64,000 nucleotides of DNA from assembly GCF_001613805.1 (NCBI RefSeq), contig NZ_LPVY01000003.1, positions 62,001-126,000 on the forward strand. Reading direction: 5' to 3'. The position numbers and the translations under genes are program-made. The notes under the pieces were generated by a model. That model had not been told where the DNA came from. It worked only from the letters and a program-made list of their open reading frames with translations, and ran no database searches. The DNA comes from Thalassospira lucentensis (GTDB taxonomy: Bacteria > Pseudomonadota > Alphaproteobacteria > Rhodospirillales > Thalassospiraceae). Positions 29,821 through 39,422 of the stretch are shown piece by piece; the stretch's first letter is position 1; the number at the start of each line of letters is the position of its first letter.

Positions 29821-30834
29821 ATGGCGACCACACCAAAACGCAAACGCGGCACGACGCGCGCCGACAATCAGGCGAGCAGTGACGATCTCCTCAAATATTA
29901 CCGTGAAATGCTGCTGATCCGTCGCTTTGAAGAAAAAGCCGGTCAGCTTTATGGCATGGGTCTTATCGGTGGCTTCTGCCATCTTTATATCGGGCAGGAA
30001 GCTGTCGTTGTCGGCATGCAGGCTGCTGTAACCGGTGATGATGGTGTTATCACCAGTTACCGTGACCACGGCCACATGCTGGCATGTGGCATGGACCCGG
30101 CGGGTGTCATGGCAGAGCTGACCGGCCGTGAAGGCGGTTATTCCCGCGGCAAGGGCGGCTCGATGCACATGTTCTCCAAGGAAAAGAATTTCTATGGCGG
30201 CCACGGCATCGTTGGTGGTCAGGTGCCGCTTGGTACCGGCATTGCCTTTAACTACAAATATCGCGGCCAGGATCGCGTTTGCCTGACCTATCTTGGTGAC
30301 GGTGCCGTCAACCAGGGGCAGGTCTATGAGTCATTCAACATGGCAGCACTCTGGAAGCTTCCGGTGGTCTATTGCATCGAGAACAACCAGTACGCCATGG
30401 GCACCTCGGCACAGCGTCACTCGGCCAGCCCCGATCTGTACCAGCGCGGTGCGGCTTATGGCATTCCGGGTGAACAGGTTGACGGTATGGATGTTCTTGC
30501 GGTCAAGGAAGCCGGCGAACGCGCCGTGGCGCATTGCCGCGAAGGCAAGGGGCCTTATATCCTTGAGCTCAAGACATATCGCTATCGCGGTCATTCCATG
30601 TCTGACCCGGCGAAATATCGTACCAAGGACGAGCTCGACAAAATGCGCAAAGAGCACGATCCGATCGATATGGTCAAAAAGCTGCTGATCGATGGCAATA
30701 TCATCGACGAGGCAGGTCTTAAGGACATCGATAAAGACGTGAAAGCGGAAGTCGCCAAAGCGGCTGAGTTCGCGCAAAACAGCCCGGAACCGGATGTTTC
30801 CGAGCTGTTCACAGATATTCTGATCGACGCGTGA
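29821..30834 (+). CDS. pdhA: Pyruvate dehydrogenase E1 component, alpha subunit
   Basis: Thiamine-diphosphate-binding half of the heterotetramer-type E1, which decarboxylates pyruvate. The 337-aa product follows a strong GGGAGGAAAC ribosome site. The ThDP/Mg motif is GDGAVNQG with the downstream NN pair in IENNQYAMGTS; the phosphorylation-loop region YRGHSMSDPAKYRT is recognisable. The N-terminal ~20 residues are basic and probably disordered. It is the first gene of pdhA-pdhB-pdhC-lpd. The alpha/beta E1 type (not the single-chain AceE) is the alphaproteobacterial and mitochondrial pattern. Confidence 0.97.
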   Translation: MATTPKRKRGTTRADNQASSDDLLKYYREMLLIRRFEEKAGQLYGMGLIGGFCHLYIGQEAVVVGMQAAVTGDDGVITSYRDHGHMLACGMDPAGVMAELTGREGGYSRGKGGSMHMFSKEKNFYGGHGIVGGQVPLGTGIAFNYKYRGQDRVCLTYLGDGAVNQGQVYESFNMAALWKLPVVYCIENNQYAMGTSAQRHSASPDLYQRGAAYGIPGEQVDGMDVLAVKEAGERAVAHCREGKGPYILELKTYRYRGHSMSDPAKYRTKDELDKMRKEHDPIDMVKKLLIDGNIIDEAGLKDIDKDVKAEVAKAAEFAQNSPEPDVSELFTDILIDA

Positions 30835-30887
30835 TCGCGAAATCCGCGAACCGCTTTTGACCGATATTTCCCGGGAGAGAGGGAACA

Positions 30888-32321
30888 ATGCCGATTGAAG
30901 TTTTGATGCCGGCCCTGTCGCCGACCATGACAGAAGGCACTCTTGCCAAATGGACCGTCAAGGAAGGCGATACTGTCGCGTCCGGTGACGTGATTGCAGA
31001 AATTGAAACCGACAAGGCCACGATGGAAGTCGAGGCCGTTGACGAGGGAACCATTGGCAAGATCGTGGTCGCCGAAGGAACCGAGAACGTCGCGGTGAAT
31101 GCTGTCATCGCCTATATCCTCGAAGAAGACGAGGATGCTTCTGCCCTTGATAATGTTTCGGCGTCTTCTGCGCCGAAAGCCGAAGCCGCACCGGCCGAAG
31201 CCAGGGAAGAAGAAAAGGCACCGGCCAGCAGCGCAAGTGCTGCACCGGTTGCTGCCAGCGGTGCTATTGAGCGGGCCGAACAGGACCCGCGCGCCATGAG
31301 CGTTATGAACGCGACGCAGGACGAGAAAACTTATACCTCGTTCAAGACGCAGACCGTTCGTGAAGCCCTGCGTGATGCGATGGCCGAAGAAATGCGCACG
31401 GATGAAAACGTCTATGTCATGGGCGAAGAAGTCGCGCAGTATCAGGGGGCTTATAAAGTCACCCAGGGTCTGCTTGACGAATTCGGTGACAGACGCGTCG
31501 TCGATACCCCGATCACCGAATACGGTTTCACGGGGATGGCAACGGGTGCGGCATTCATGGGCCTGAAGCCGGTTGTCGAATTCATGACTTTCAATTTCGC
31601 CATGCAGGCGATTGACCACATCATCAACTCGGCGGCCAAGACGCTTTACATGTCTGGCGGCCAGCTTGGTTGCCCGATCGTCTTCCGTGGCCCGAACGGT
31701 GCGGCAGCACGCGTTGGTGCGCAGCACTCGCAGTGCTATGCATCCTGGTATGCACATTGCCCGGGTCTTAAAGTGATCGCACCGTGGTCGGCTGCCGATG
31801 CGAAGGGCCTGCTTAAGGCCGCCATCCGCGACCCGAACCCGGTTGTCTTCCTTGAAAACGAAATTCTTTACGGGCAGAGCTTCGAAGTGCCTGATGATGA
31901 TGATTTCGTTCTGCCGATCGGCCAGGCAAAGATCGAACGCGAAGGTACCGATGTGACCATCGTTGCCTTCTCGATCATGGTGGGCAAGGCACTGAAAGCG
32001 GCCGAGCAACTGGCAGAACAGGGCATTTCGGCCGAGGTGATCAACCTGCGAACCATTCGTCCGCTGGATGTGAACACCATCGTTCGTTCGGTCATGAAAA
32101 CCAACCGTATCGTCACCTGTGAAGAAGGCTGGCACTTTGCCGGTATCGGTGCCGAGATCGCATCGGTCATCATGGAACATGCGTTTGATTATCTGGACGC
32201 GCCGGTTGTGCGCGTTACCGGTGAAGATGTTCCGATGCCATATGCTGCCAACCTCGAAGTGCTTGCACTTCCGCAGGAGCAACACATCGTCGATGCGGCC
32301 AAGGCCGTTTGCTATCGCTAA
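30888..32321 (+). CDS. pdhB: Pyruvate dehydrogenase E1 component, beta subunit with N-terminal lipoyl domain
   Basis: The 477-aa product is a fusion. Residues 1-80 are a biotinyl/lipoyl domain with the lipoylated lysine in ETDKATME; residues about 82-145 are an Ala/Glu/Pro-rich flexible linker; and about 150-477 are the transketolase-like E1 beta subunit ([21 protein letters not shown] region, [16 protein letters not shown], and the C-terminal transketolase domain with [10 protein letters not shown]). Such fused E1 beta is known in several alphaproteobacteria. The lipoyl domain is nearly the same as that of the E2 encoded 1.5 kb downstream (74 of the first 89 residues identical by my count). 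GGGAGAGAGGG precedes the start. Confidence 0.97.
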   Translation: MPIEVLMPALSPTMTEGTLAKWTVKEGDTVASGDVIAEIETDKATMEVEAVDEGTIGKIVVAEGTENVAVNAVIAYILEEDEDASALDNVSASSAPKAEAAPAEAREEEKAPASSASAAPVAASGAIERAEQDPRAMSVMNATQDEKTYTSFKTQTVREALRDAMAEEMRTDENVYVMGEEVAQYQGAYKVTQGLLDEFGDRRVVDTPITEYGFTGMATGAAFMGLKPVVEFMTFNFAMQAIDHIINSAAKTLYMSGGQLGCPIVFRGPNGAAARVGAQHSQCYASWYAHCPGLKVIAPWSAADAKGLLKAAIRDPNPVVFLENEILYGQSFEVPDDDDFVLPIGQAKIEREGTDVTIVAFSIMVGKALKAAEQLAEQGISAEVINLRTIRPLDVNTIVRSVMKTNRIVTCEEGWHFAGIGAEIASVIMEHAFDYLDAPVVRVTGEDVPMPYAANLEVLALPQEQHIVDAAKAVCYR

Positions 32322-32384
32322 GTAAAACGGACAGGGGCAGGGCGCGGCAAACCCGCGCCGCCCCGTTACCGGGAGATTGCGTTC

Positions 32385-33701
32385 ATGCCTGTTAAAATAT
32401 TGATGCCGGCGCTGTCGCCGACCATGACCGAAGGCACCTTGGCGAAATGGCTTGTCAAGGAAGGCGACACCGTTGAATCGGGTGACGTCATTGCCGAAAT
32501 CGAAACCGATAAAGCCACGATGGAAGTTGAAGCCGTCGACGAAGGCAAAATCGGCAAAATCCTTGTTTCCGAAGGCAGCGAAGGCGTTGCCGTGAACGAG
32601 GTCATCGCCCTTCTTCTTGAAGAAGGCGAAGATGCAAGTGCGCTTGACGGTGCGGACACGTCTGCGGCGTCTACTGGCGGTGCTGCACCGGCCGCAGAAG
32701 CGCCGAAACAGGAAGAAGAGTCGAAATCAGATGCCGCCCCGGCCAAAGGTCAGGCACCTGCCGCACCGGTTTCCGGTGGGGATCGTGTCAAGGCAAGCCC
32801 GCTTGCGCGTCGTATTGCGGCGAACGAAGGCGTTGATCTTGGCAAGGTAGAAGGCTCCGGCCCGCGCGGTCGCGTTGTCAAACGCGATGTCGAGGCTGCG
32901 ATGTCGTCCAAACCGGCGGATAAAGCTGCTGCTTCGGCGCCCGCTGCCGACAAACCGGCAGCAGCCCCGCAGGCACCGGCGGCGTCTGGCTGGAACCCGG
33001 ATCTGACCGGCCTTCCGGAATACGAAGAAATCCCGAACAGCTCGATGCGCAAGGTTATTGCCCGTCGCCTGACCCAGTCCAAACAGCAGGTTCCGCATTT
33101 CTACCTGACGGTCGATTGCGAACTCGACAATCTGCTCGCGACCCGCAAACAGCTTAACGAGAAAGCCGGCGAGGGCGTTAAGGTATCGGTCAACGATTTC
33201 GTTATTCGTGCCGCATCCATCGCGCTCAAGCGTGTTCCGGCGGCCAATGCGGTCTGGACCGACGCAGCCATCCTGCAGTGCAAGCAGCAGGACATTTCGG
33301 TTGCTGTTGCCATCGATGGCGGCCTGATCACCCCGGTTATCCGCAATGCGGGTGGTAAGGGGCTTGCCGAAATCTCGACCGAGATGAAGGCGCTGGCTGG
33401 CAAGGCACGCGAAGGCAAGCTGAAACCGGAAGAATTCCAGGGCGGGACATTCTCTGTCTCCAACCTTGGCATGTTCGGTATCAAGGAATTCTCCGCCATC
33501 ATCAACCCGCCGCAGGGCTGCATTCTGGCCGTTGGTGCCGGTGAACAGCGCGCGGTCGTCAAGGACGGCGCACTGGCAATCGCCACCGTCATGAGCTGCA
33601 CGCTTTCGGTCGACCACCGTGTGGTCGATGGTGCGGTCGGTGCTGAATTCATGGCTGAATTCAAAAAGCTGATCGAAGATCCGCTGAGCATGTTGCTCTG
33701 A
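32385..33701 (+). CDS. pdhC: Dihydrolipoamide acetyltransferase, pyruvate dehydrogenase E2
   Basis: Core of the pyruvate dehydrogenase complex, transferring acetyl from lipoamide to CoA. The 438-aa product has one N-terminal lipoyl domain (1-80, ETDKATME), an Ala/Pro/Glu linker, the E1/E3-binding peripheral-subunit domain (about 137-172, [16 protein letters not shown] with [12 protein letters not shown]), a second linker, and the C-terminal catalytic domain with the DHRVVDG motif near residue 412 and [10 protein letters not shown]. It follows pdhB by 63 nt with a good GGGAG site. Confidence 0.97.
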   Translation: MPVKILMPALSPTMTEGTLAKWLVKEGDTVESGDVIAEIETDKATMEVEAVDEGKIGKILVSEGSEGVAVNEVIALLLEEGEDASALDGADTSAASTGGAAPAAEAPKQEEESKSDAAPAKGQAPAAPVSGGDRVKASPLARRIAANEGVDLGKVEGSGPRGRVVKRDVEAAMSSKPADKAAASAPAADKPAAAPQAPAASGWNPDLTGLPEYEEIPNSSMRKVIARRLTQSKQQVPHFYLTVDCELDNLLATRKQLNEKAGEGVKVSVNDFVIRAASIALKRVPAANAVWTDAAILQCKQQDISVAVAIDGGLITPVIRNAGGKGLAEISTEMKALAGKAREGKLKPEEFQGGTFSVSNLGMFGIKEFSAIINPPQGCILAVGAGEQRAVVKDGALAIATVMSCTLSVDHRVVDGAVGAEFMAEFKKLIEDPLSMLL

Positions 33702-33796
33702 GGTTCGGAAATTGCGCGGGGACTTTAAACAGTCCCCGCAAGCATTTGAATTTCAAGACCTGTAACCGGTAACGGGCAGGCGAAGGAGATCTTACG

Positions 33797-35194
33797 ATGG
33801 CGGATAACAATTTTGACGTAATCGTTATTGGCGCGGGTCCCGGTGGCTATGTCACGGCCATTCGTGCCGCACAGCTTGGCCTGAAAACCGCAGTTGTCGA
33901 ACGCGAACATCTCGGCGGTATCTGTCTGAACTGGGGTTGCATCCCGACCAAGGCGCTGCTGCGTTCGGCAGAAGTCTATCGCAACATGCAGCATGCCAAG
34001 TCATTCGGTCTGTCATGCGAAAAGCCTTCCTTTGATATTGATGCGGTCATTCAGCGTTCGCGTGGTGTTTCAAAGCAGCTTTCGGGCGGTGTTGGCCATC
34101 TTCTGAAGAAGAACAAGGTCACCGTGATCAACGGCGAAGCCAAATTCGACGGTCCGAAAAAGATCAATGTCGAAGGCAAGGATGCCGGTACCTATACCGC
34201 AAAGAATTATATCATTGCGACCGGTGCGCGGGCGCGGTCCCTGCCGGGCCTTGAGGCCGATGGCAAGGTGGTCTGGGACTACAAAAAGGCGATGACGCCC
34301 GACAAGATGCCCAAAAGCCTTGTGGTTGTCGGTTCGGGTGCGATTGGTATCGAATTTGCCAGCTTCTATCACACCATGGGTGCGGATGTGACGGTGGTCG
34401 AGATCATGTCGCAGATCATGCCGGTCGAAGACAAGGAAGTTGCCGCACTTGCGCAGAAGATGATGACCAAGGACGGGATGAAAATCCTGACCGAAGCCAA
34501 GGTCGCAAACCTTAAACGCAATGCGGACAATGTTGTCGTCACGATTGAAACCAAAGACGGCAAGAAACAGGAATTGACCGTTGATCGCGTGATTTCCGCG
34601 GTTGGCGTGATCGGCAATACCGAAAATCTTGGCCTTGAAACGACCAAGGTGAAGGTTGATCGTAATGTGATCGGCACGGATGAATATTCAGCAACCGCAG
34701 AGCCGGGTATCTATGCCATTGGTGACGTTGCTGGCCCGCCGATGCTGGCGCACAAGGCAGAACATGAAGGTGTGATCTGCGTTGAAAAGATTGCCGGTGT
34801 CAAAGGCGTTCATCCGCTTGATCCGCGCAAGATCCCGGGTTGCACCTATTGCCATCCGCAGGTGGCAAGTGTCGGCCTGACCGAAGCCAAGGCCAAGGAA
34901 GCAGGTTACGACGTCAAGGTCGGTAAATTCCCGTTCATCGGCAATGGCAAGGCGGTTGCACTGGGCGAGGCCGAAGGTCTGGTCAAAACCGTGTTTGATG
35001 CCAAGACCGGTGAATTGCTTGGTGCGCACATGGTTGGTGCGGAAGTGACCGAGCTTATTCAGGGCTTTGTCGTGGCGATGGGTCTTGAAACGACGGAAGA
35101 AGACCTGATGCATACGGTCTTCCCGCATCCGACCCTGTCGGAAATGATGCATGAGTCGGTCCTTGACGCCTATGGGCGTGCGATCCACTTCTAG
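33797..35194 (+). CDS. lpd: Dihydrolipoyl dehydrogenase (E3)
   Basis: FAD flavoprotein that reoxidises dihydrolipoamide with NAD+. The 465-aa product has the FAD Rossmann motif VIGAGPGGYV near residue 10, the redox-active disulfide Cys43/Cys48 in GGICLNWGCIPTK, the NAD Rossmann motif VVGSGAIGIEFA, a second FAD segment YAIGDVAGPPMLAH, and the C-terminal interface with catalytic His-Glu (HPHPTLSE segment reads FPHPTLSEMMHES). It has an AAGGAG site and is 95 nt after pdhC, so it is probably dedicated to pyruvate dehydrogenase although it may also serve other 2-oxoacid complexes. Confidence 0.97.
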   Translation: MADNNFDVIVIGAGPGGYVTAIRAAQLGLKTAVVEREHLGGICLNWGCIPTKALLRSAEVYRNMQHAKSFGLSCEKPSFDIDAVIQRSRGVSKQLSGGVGHLLKKNKVTVINGEAKFDGPKKINVEGKDAGTYTAKNYIIATGARARSLPGLEADGKVVWDYKKAMTPDKMPKSLVVVGSGAIGIEFASFYHTMGADVTVVEIMSQIMPVEDKEVAALAQKMMTKDGMKILTEAKVANLKRNADNVVVTIETKDGKKQELTVDRVISAVGVIGNTENLGLETTKVKVDRNVIGTDEYSATAEPGIYAIGDVAGPPMLAHKAEHEGVICVEKIAGVKGVHPLDPRKIPGCTYCHPQVASVGLTEAKAKEAGYDVKVGKFPFIGNGKAVALGEAEGLVKTVFDAKTGELLGAHMVGAEVTELIQGFVVAMGLETTEEDLMHTVFPHPTLSEMMHESVLDAYGRAIHF

Positions 35195-35312
35195 AATATT
35201 GCGTCGTACCGGGTGAACATGCCCGGTATGACCGTTTTGGACGATTGTCGGTTTGACAAATGCGTGACGTGGCGGCACATTGCCGCCCGTCCAATCCTTC
35301 GGAGGTAACTCT

Positions 35313-36308
35313 ATGTCGACGGCGCGCAACGAAGCCCAAGCACTTCGTCACCCGGAAAAGCAGAAACGCCCGGATCGTCCATCCGGACGCAAGCCGGAAT
35401 GGATTCGCGTCAAGGCGCCAACCTCGAAGGGGTATCAGGAAACGCGTGAACTTGCGCGTGGCCTTAATCTGCATACCGTTTGCGAAGAGGCAGCCTGCCC
35501 GAATATCGGCGAATGCTGGCAGAAGAAGCATGCATCCTTCATGATTATGGGGGATACCTGCACGCGTGCCTGTTCGTTCTGCAACGTCAAGACCGGGATG
35601 CCCGGTGCTCTTGACCCGTTCGAGCCGGAAAACCTTGCGATGGCGGTTGCCGACATGGCGCTTAAGCATGTCGTGATCACCTCGGTTGACCGTGACGATC
35701 TTGCCGATGGCGGGGCAGCGCATTTTGCCCGCGTGATCGAAGCGATCCGTCATAAATCGCCGGAAACCACCATTGAAATTCTGACGCCGGACTTCCGTGA
35801 TAAACCCGGTGCGGTCGAAATTGTTGCCCGTGCACGGCCGGACGTTTTCAACCATAACCTTGAAACCGTTCCCAGGCTTTATACCTCGATCCGTCCGGGC
35901 GCGCGTTATTACCAGTCGCTGCGTATTCTCGATCGCGTCAAACAGATTGATCCGACGATCTTTACGAAATCCGGCCTGATGGTTGGTTTTGGTGAGGAAC
36001 GCCATGAACTGGCTCAGGTCATGGATGATCTGCGTGTTGCCGATGTCGATTTCCTGACGATTGGGCAGTATTTGCAGCCAACCCTTAAGCACGAGCCGGT
36101 CAACCGCTTTGTGACCCCGGACGAGTTCAAGGATTATGCATCCATGGCACGCGGCAAAGGGTTCCTGATGGTGTCGGCAACCCCGTTGACACGTTCCAGC
36201 TATCACGCGGACCGCGACTTTGAAGAGTTGCGCAAGGCACGCGAAAGAAAGCTTGCTGCGGCGGATGAAGCCAAAGCCAGAATGCAGGCAAACGCTGCGG
36301 CACAATAA
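35313..36308 (+). CDS. lipA: Lipoyl synthase
   Basis: Radical-SAM enzyme that inserts two sulfurs into the octanoyl chain on lipoyl domains, such as those of PdhB and PdhC just upstream. I start it at the ATG at 35313, preceded by GGAGGT; the open frame begins at 35280 without a site. The 331-aa product has both iron-sulfur motifs: Cys57, Cys62 and Cys68 for the auxiliary cluster, and Cys83, Cys87 and Cys90 (CTRACSFC) for the SAM cluster. The C-terminal LTRSSYHAD segment holds the serine ligand of the auxiliary cluster. A short basic C-terminal tail follows. No lipB is in the window. Confidence 0.97.
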   Translation: MSTARNEAQALRHPEKQKRPDRPSGRKPEWIRVKAPTSKGYQETRELARGLNLHTVCEEAACPNIGECWQKKHASFMIMGDTCTRACSFCNVKTGMPGALDPFEPENLAMAVADMALKHVVITSVDRDDLADGGAAHFARVIEAIRHKSPETTIEILTPDFRDKPGAVEIVARARPDVFNHNLETVPRLYTSIRPGARYYQSLRILDRVKQIDPTIFTKSGLMVGFGEERHELAQVMDDLRVADVDFLTIGQYLQPTLKHEPVNRFVTPDEFKDYASMARGKGFLMVSATPLTRSSYHADRDFEELRKARERKLAAADEAKARMQANAAAQ

Positions 36309-36354
36309 GTGCGCCACATTTCAGACGATACACGCGACGACAAAGGAGATCAGG

Positions 36355-36816
36355 GTGCCGACGCATGCGGAGCGCAGGAAACTGCCCTATACGCCGGAAC
36401 AGCTGTTTGACCTCGTCGCGGATATCGATTCCTATTCGGAATTCCTGCCATGGTGTGTGGCATCGCGTGTACGCAAGCGTAACGGGGATGTTTTGCATGC
36501 CGATCTGGTGATCGGTTTCAAAATGTTTCGCGAGAAATACACATCAAAAGTCACCCTGCAGCGCCCGGATCGGGTCGACGTCGAGTATCTCCAAGGACCG
36601 TTCAAGTACCTTAACAATCACTGGGTGTTTGAACCGGCAGAGGATGGTGGCACTTGGCTCGACTTCTTTGTCGATTTCGAATTCCGTTCTGCCCTGTTGC
36701 AGAAGATGATCGGGGTTGTGTTCAACGAGGCCGTCAAACTGATGGTTGGTGCATTTGAAACCCGCGCCCATCAGGTTTATGGCGAGCCGAACAGCTCGAC
36801 ACCGTCCGGTTCGTAA
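36355..36816 (+). CDS. Coq10/RatA-type START-domain (SRPBCC) protein
   Basis: The 153-aa product starts at a GTG preceded by AAAGGAG; the longer open frame from 36220 lies inside lipA. It is a single polyketide-cyclase/START-like domain (PYTPEQLFDLVADIDSYSEF motif region, FLPWCVASRV, and the C-terminal amphipathic helix). The family includes mitochondrial Coq10, which binds ubiquinone and supports respiration, and E. coli RatA, first described as a ribosome-targeting toxin. No antitoxin-like RatB gene is adjacent, and the position after lipA favours the ubiquinone-binding role. Function is inferred from family only. Confidence 0.88.
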   Translation: MPTHAERRKLPYTPEQLFDLVADIDSYSEFLPWCVASRVRKRNGDVLHADLVIGFKMFREKYTSKVTLQRPDRVDVEYLQGPFKYLNNHWVFEPAEDGGTWLDFFVDFEFRSALLQKMIGVVFNEAVKLMVGAFETRAHQVYGEPNSSTPSGS

Positions 36817-36857
36817 TTTCATGGTCACGTGTCGGGAATTGACTTTCCGGTACGGAC

Positions 36858-37361
36858 CTATTTCGATTTGCCAGCCATTTCGGAAAGCATGTCATAGGCT
36901 TCGAGGATCGTTGCCTTGCGAACCACATGCCGATCGCCATCATAAATCCGGCGACGATGCAGGGCAGGGCGATCGTTCCCCGCACAGGCAAGATGGACAA
37001 GTCCGACAGGTTTTTCTTCCGATCCACCGCCCGGCCCGGCGATGCCGGTCACAGCAATCGCCATGGTCGCCAATGGTGCGCGGGCCAGAGCACCTTCGGC
37101 CATTGCGATGGCTACCGGTTCCGATACTGCGCCATGCTTGTCCAGAAGTTCCTGCGCAACGCCAATCAGACCGTTCTTGGCTTCGTTCGAATAGGTCACA
37201 AAGCCGCAATCAACCACTGACGAACTTCCATCAACCGCGGTTAAACCACCGGCAATCAAACCACCAGTGCAGGATTCTGCGGTTGCGATCATTTCGCCTT
37301 TTGCCCTGCAAAGGGTAATCAGCTTTGCCGCGTCAGCAAGTATGTCCGGTTCGATTTGCAT
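36858..37361 (-). CDS. pncC: CinA C-terminal domain / PncC nicotinamide-nucleotide amidohydrolase
   Basis: Deamidates nicotinamide mononucleotide to nicotinic acid mononucleotide in pyridine nucleotide recycling. The 167-aa product corresponds to the stand-alone C-terminal domain of CinA, with MIATAESCTGGLIAGGL near the N terminus (catalytic Ser/Thr region), YSNEAKNGLIGV, and the AVTGIAGPGGGSEEKPVG motif. The N-terminal molybdopterin-binding-like half of CinA is absent, as in many proteobacteria. I use the ATG at 37361, preceded by GGGAG and 5 nt after the pgpA stop. It forms a unit with pgpA and is convergent with the Coq10-type gene. Confidence 0.93.
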   Translation of the reverse strand: MQIEPDILADAAKLITLCRAKGEMIATAESCTGGLIAGGLTAVDGSSSVVDCGFVTYSNEAKNGLIGVAQELLDKHGAVSEPVAIAMAEGALARAPLATMAIAVTGIAGPGGGSEEKPVGLVHLACAGNDRPALHRRRIYDGDRHVVRKATILEAYDMLSEMAGKSK

Positions 37362-37366
37362 GAGGG

Positions 37367-37849
37367 TCAAACTCCCACGAAGTAGCGAATGCCGATCAGT
37401 ATGATCATGCCAAAAACACCGGCAAGGATGTCATCAAGCATGATGCCAAAACCACCACTGATCCGGCGGTCAATCCAGCGGATCGGCCAGGGTTTCAGAA
37501 TGTCGAAAATCCTGAACATGACAAAAGCCGCGGCAAGCCAGGCAAGATCGGCGAACCCGTTACCCAAGGGTACAACAAGAATGCAAAGCCATTGCCCCGC
37601 AACCTCGTCGATAACAATTTCGCCCGGATCGTGAACACCGATCATTTCGCTGTATTTATGCGCAATGGGAATCCCGGCGACAAAGACGATGACAATCCCG
37701 GCCAAAAGGGCCGGATATCCCAAAAGGACGGCAATGGCCCAGCCAACGGGAACCGCGGCGAGTGATCCCATCGTGCCGGGAGCCTTGGTGGTTCGTCCGC
37801 TGTAAAACCATGTCGCGGCACAGGTCAGCATGAATTGGGATAAACGCAT
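37367..37849 (-). CDS. pgpA: Phosphatidylglycerophosphatase A
   Basis: Dephosphorylates phosphatidylglycerol phosphate to phosphatidylglycerol in the inner membrane. The 160-aa product has the PgpA signatures GTMGSLAAVP near residue 25, HDPGEIVIDEVAGQWL in the middle (acidic metal ligands), and FRIFDILKPWPIRWIDRRISGG followed by MLDDILAG, split here into motifs. Four hydrophobic segments fit a small polytopic membrane enzyme. It is the first gene of a two-gene unit with pncC and is divergent from the M23 peptidase. Confidence 0.94.
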   Translation of the reverse strand: MRLSQFMLTCAATWFYSGRTTKAPGTMGSLAAVPVGWAIAVLLGYPALLAGIVIVFVAGIPIAHKYSEMIGVHDPGEIVIDEVAGQWLCILVVPLGNGFADLAWLAAAFVMFRIFDILKPWPIRWIDRRISGGFGIMLDDILAGVFGMIILIGIRYFVGV

Positions 37850-38075
37850 GTTTTGAACGCTGGTGATTGTATCGGAAGACCATTGAGTAACATATTGATG
37901 TGCAAAGCAGATGAATTTTTTGCCTTTAAGGATGTGTTAACGTGCTTGCCTGTCTTCGCGCTAACAGGTAGCGTAAAGAAAATAGATATTCAGCCGGGGT
38001 CTGAAAAAAAACTGGTTGTGCGTCGATTTCATATCGAACGGGCAATTTTGGGCAAATAGGGGTTAGACACTGAAT

Positions 38076-39422
38076 ATGTCGGCGTTGGAACGCGCGCGTC
38101 GCCTGTTGGAAAAATGGTTTCCGGATCGGCAGATACTTATCCGATCCAATGATTCCGTTTCCCAGCTACGTCTCGGTAAATACGCTCAGCTAATGCTGGC
38201 ATCAATCGGGGTGATTGCGATCACATGGTCGGTCGGGGTATCGGGTTATTCCTGGTATCTAGACCAACGGCTTGCCGCGCGTGAAGAACAGCTGTTTCGC
38301 AGTGAGCTTTCCTACAACCAACTGATCGCCCGGGTGACGGAGAGTCAGCGCCGCTTTGGCGAGATCACGTCACAGATGGAAGATACCCATCGCAATCTTC
38401 TGTCGATGGCTGAAAAGAATTTGATGCTGCAGGCGCGGGTTCAGGATTACACCTCGAAGCTGGCTGTCAGTGAAAAGGAAAAGGTCCGGATTTCCGCGTT
38501 GCGGACATCAATGGATAACCAGATGAACGCGCTGCAGACCCAGATTGACGGTATTACCAACCGCAATCTTGCCTTGCGCGATGAACTGGAAACGGTTGAA
38601 ACGGTTATGTCACGTGTGATGCGTGAACGTGACCAGGCCATGCAGCGTTCGAAAAAACTGCAATCGGAACTTGGTGAAGCACGTCAGCGTATTGCCGATC
38701 TGCACACCATCCAGAAGCAGGCGATGCAGCGCGTGGCGGAAACCGCAGACAGCACCATTCTGGAACTGGAATCGGTTCTTGAGATGACCGGTCTTACGGT
38801 TGACGAGATCATAACACCACCGATGAAGCCGCAGGCGCCGGGAAGTGCCGAAGTTGCCGGTGGTGTTGGCGGACCGTTCGTGGCGTTCGAGCCCGAGCAT
38901 CCCGAGGACGAACAGTTTGTGAATGCCGCACTTGCCGTCGGGGATCGTATGGATCAGCTGGTAAGTCTGCATGACCGAATTAAAAGAACCCCGTTGGGGG
39001 AACCTGCGGATTCCTATTATCTTTCCAGTCCTTTTGGGAAGCGCAAGGACCCGATCAACGGCAAATGGGCTTTTCATTCCGGTGTTGATCTTGCCGGGCC
39101 CATGAAGACACCAATCCACGCGACGGCCCCTGGAAAGGTGGTGTTCGCCGGATGGAGCGGAAAATACGGGAAGATGGTTGAAATTGACCATGGTGACGGC
39201 CTTCGAACCCGTTTCGGACATCTATACAAGGTCCTCGTCAAGAAGGGCGACGAAGTGAATTTAAAGGGCAAAATCGCATTGATGGGAAGTACTGGCCGCA
39301 GTACCGGAAGCCACGTGCACTATGAAGTTCTGGTTCACGACAAGCCGGTAGACCCCATCAAGTTCATTGAGGCGGGACATTATGTTTTCAAAAACGAGCA
39401 AGACACAGCAGGGAACGAATAG
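38076..39422 (+). CDS. Membrane-anchored LytM (M23) metallopeptidase with coiled coil
   Basis: The 448-aa product is a type II membrane protein: a cytoplasmic N terminus of about 37 residues, one membrane helix (about 38-60), a long Glu/Arg/Gln-rich periplasmic coiled coil (about 62-240), a Pro/Gly linker, and a C-terminal M23 domain (about 310-440). Zinc and catalytic residues look complete: His334 and Asp338 in FHSGVD, and His413 and His415 in HVHYE. It is thus probably an active DD-endopeptidase rather than an EnvC-like activator, but this is inferred. The last 41 nt overlap the bactofilin gene, a pairing known in bacteria where bactofilins position M23 peptidases to shape the cell wall. 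Confidence 0.92.
   Translation: MSALERARRLLEKWFPDRQILIRSNDSVSQLRLGKYAQLMLASIGVIAITWSVGVSGYSWYLDQRLAAREEQLFRSELSYNQLIARVTESQRRFGEITSQMEDTHRNLLSMAEKNLMLQARVQDYTSKLAVSEKEKVRISALRTSMDNQMNALQTQIDGITNRNLALRDELETVETVMSRVMRERDQAMQRSKKLQSELGEARQRIADLHTIQKQAMQRVAETADSTILELESVLEMTGLTVDEIITPPMKPQAPGSAEVAGGVGGPFVAFEPEHPEDEQFVNAALAVGDRMDQLVSLHDRIKRTPLGEPADSYYLSSPFGKRKDPINGKWAFHSGVDLAGPMKTPIHATAPGKVVFAGWSGKYGKMVEIDHGDGLRTRFGHLYKVLVKKGDEVNLKGKIALMGSTGRSTGSHVHYEVLVHDKPVDPIKFIEAGHYVFKNEQDTAGNE

Noticed and set aside
30591..32285. 564-codon open frame on the minus strand opposite pdhB
   Set aside because: Mirror frame of a well-identified gene; its composition is a low-complexity reflection of the sense codons and it has no ribosome site.
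36355..36816. RatA-like toxin of a toxin-antitoxin pair
   Set aside because: The domain is shared with Coq10-type ubiquinone-binding proteins, and no partner RatB-like gene is adjacent; position after lipA favours a respiratory role.
37853..38059. 68-codon frame between pgpA and the M23 peptidase
   Set aside because: It lies in the divergent promoter region, has no ribosome site and resembles no protein I know.
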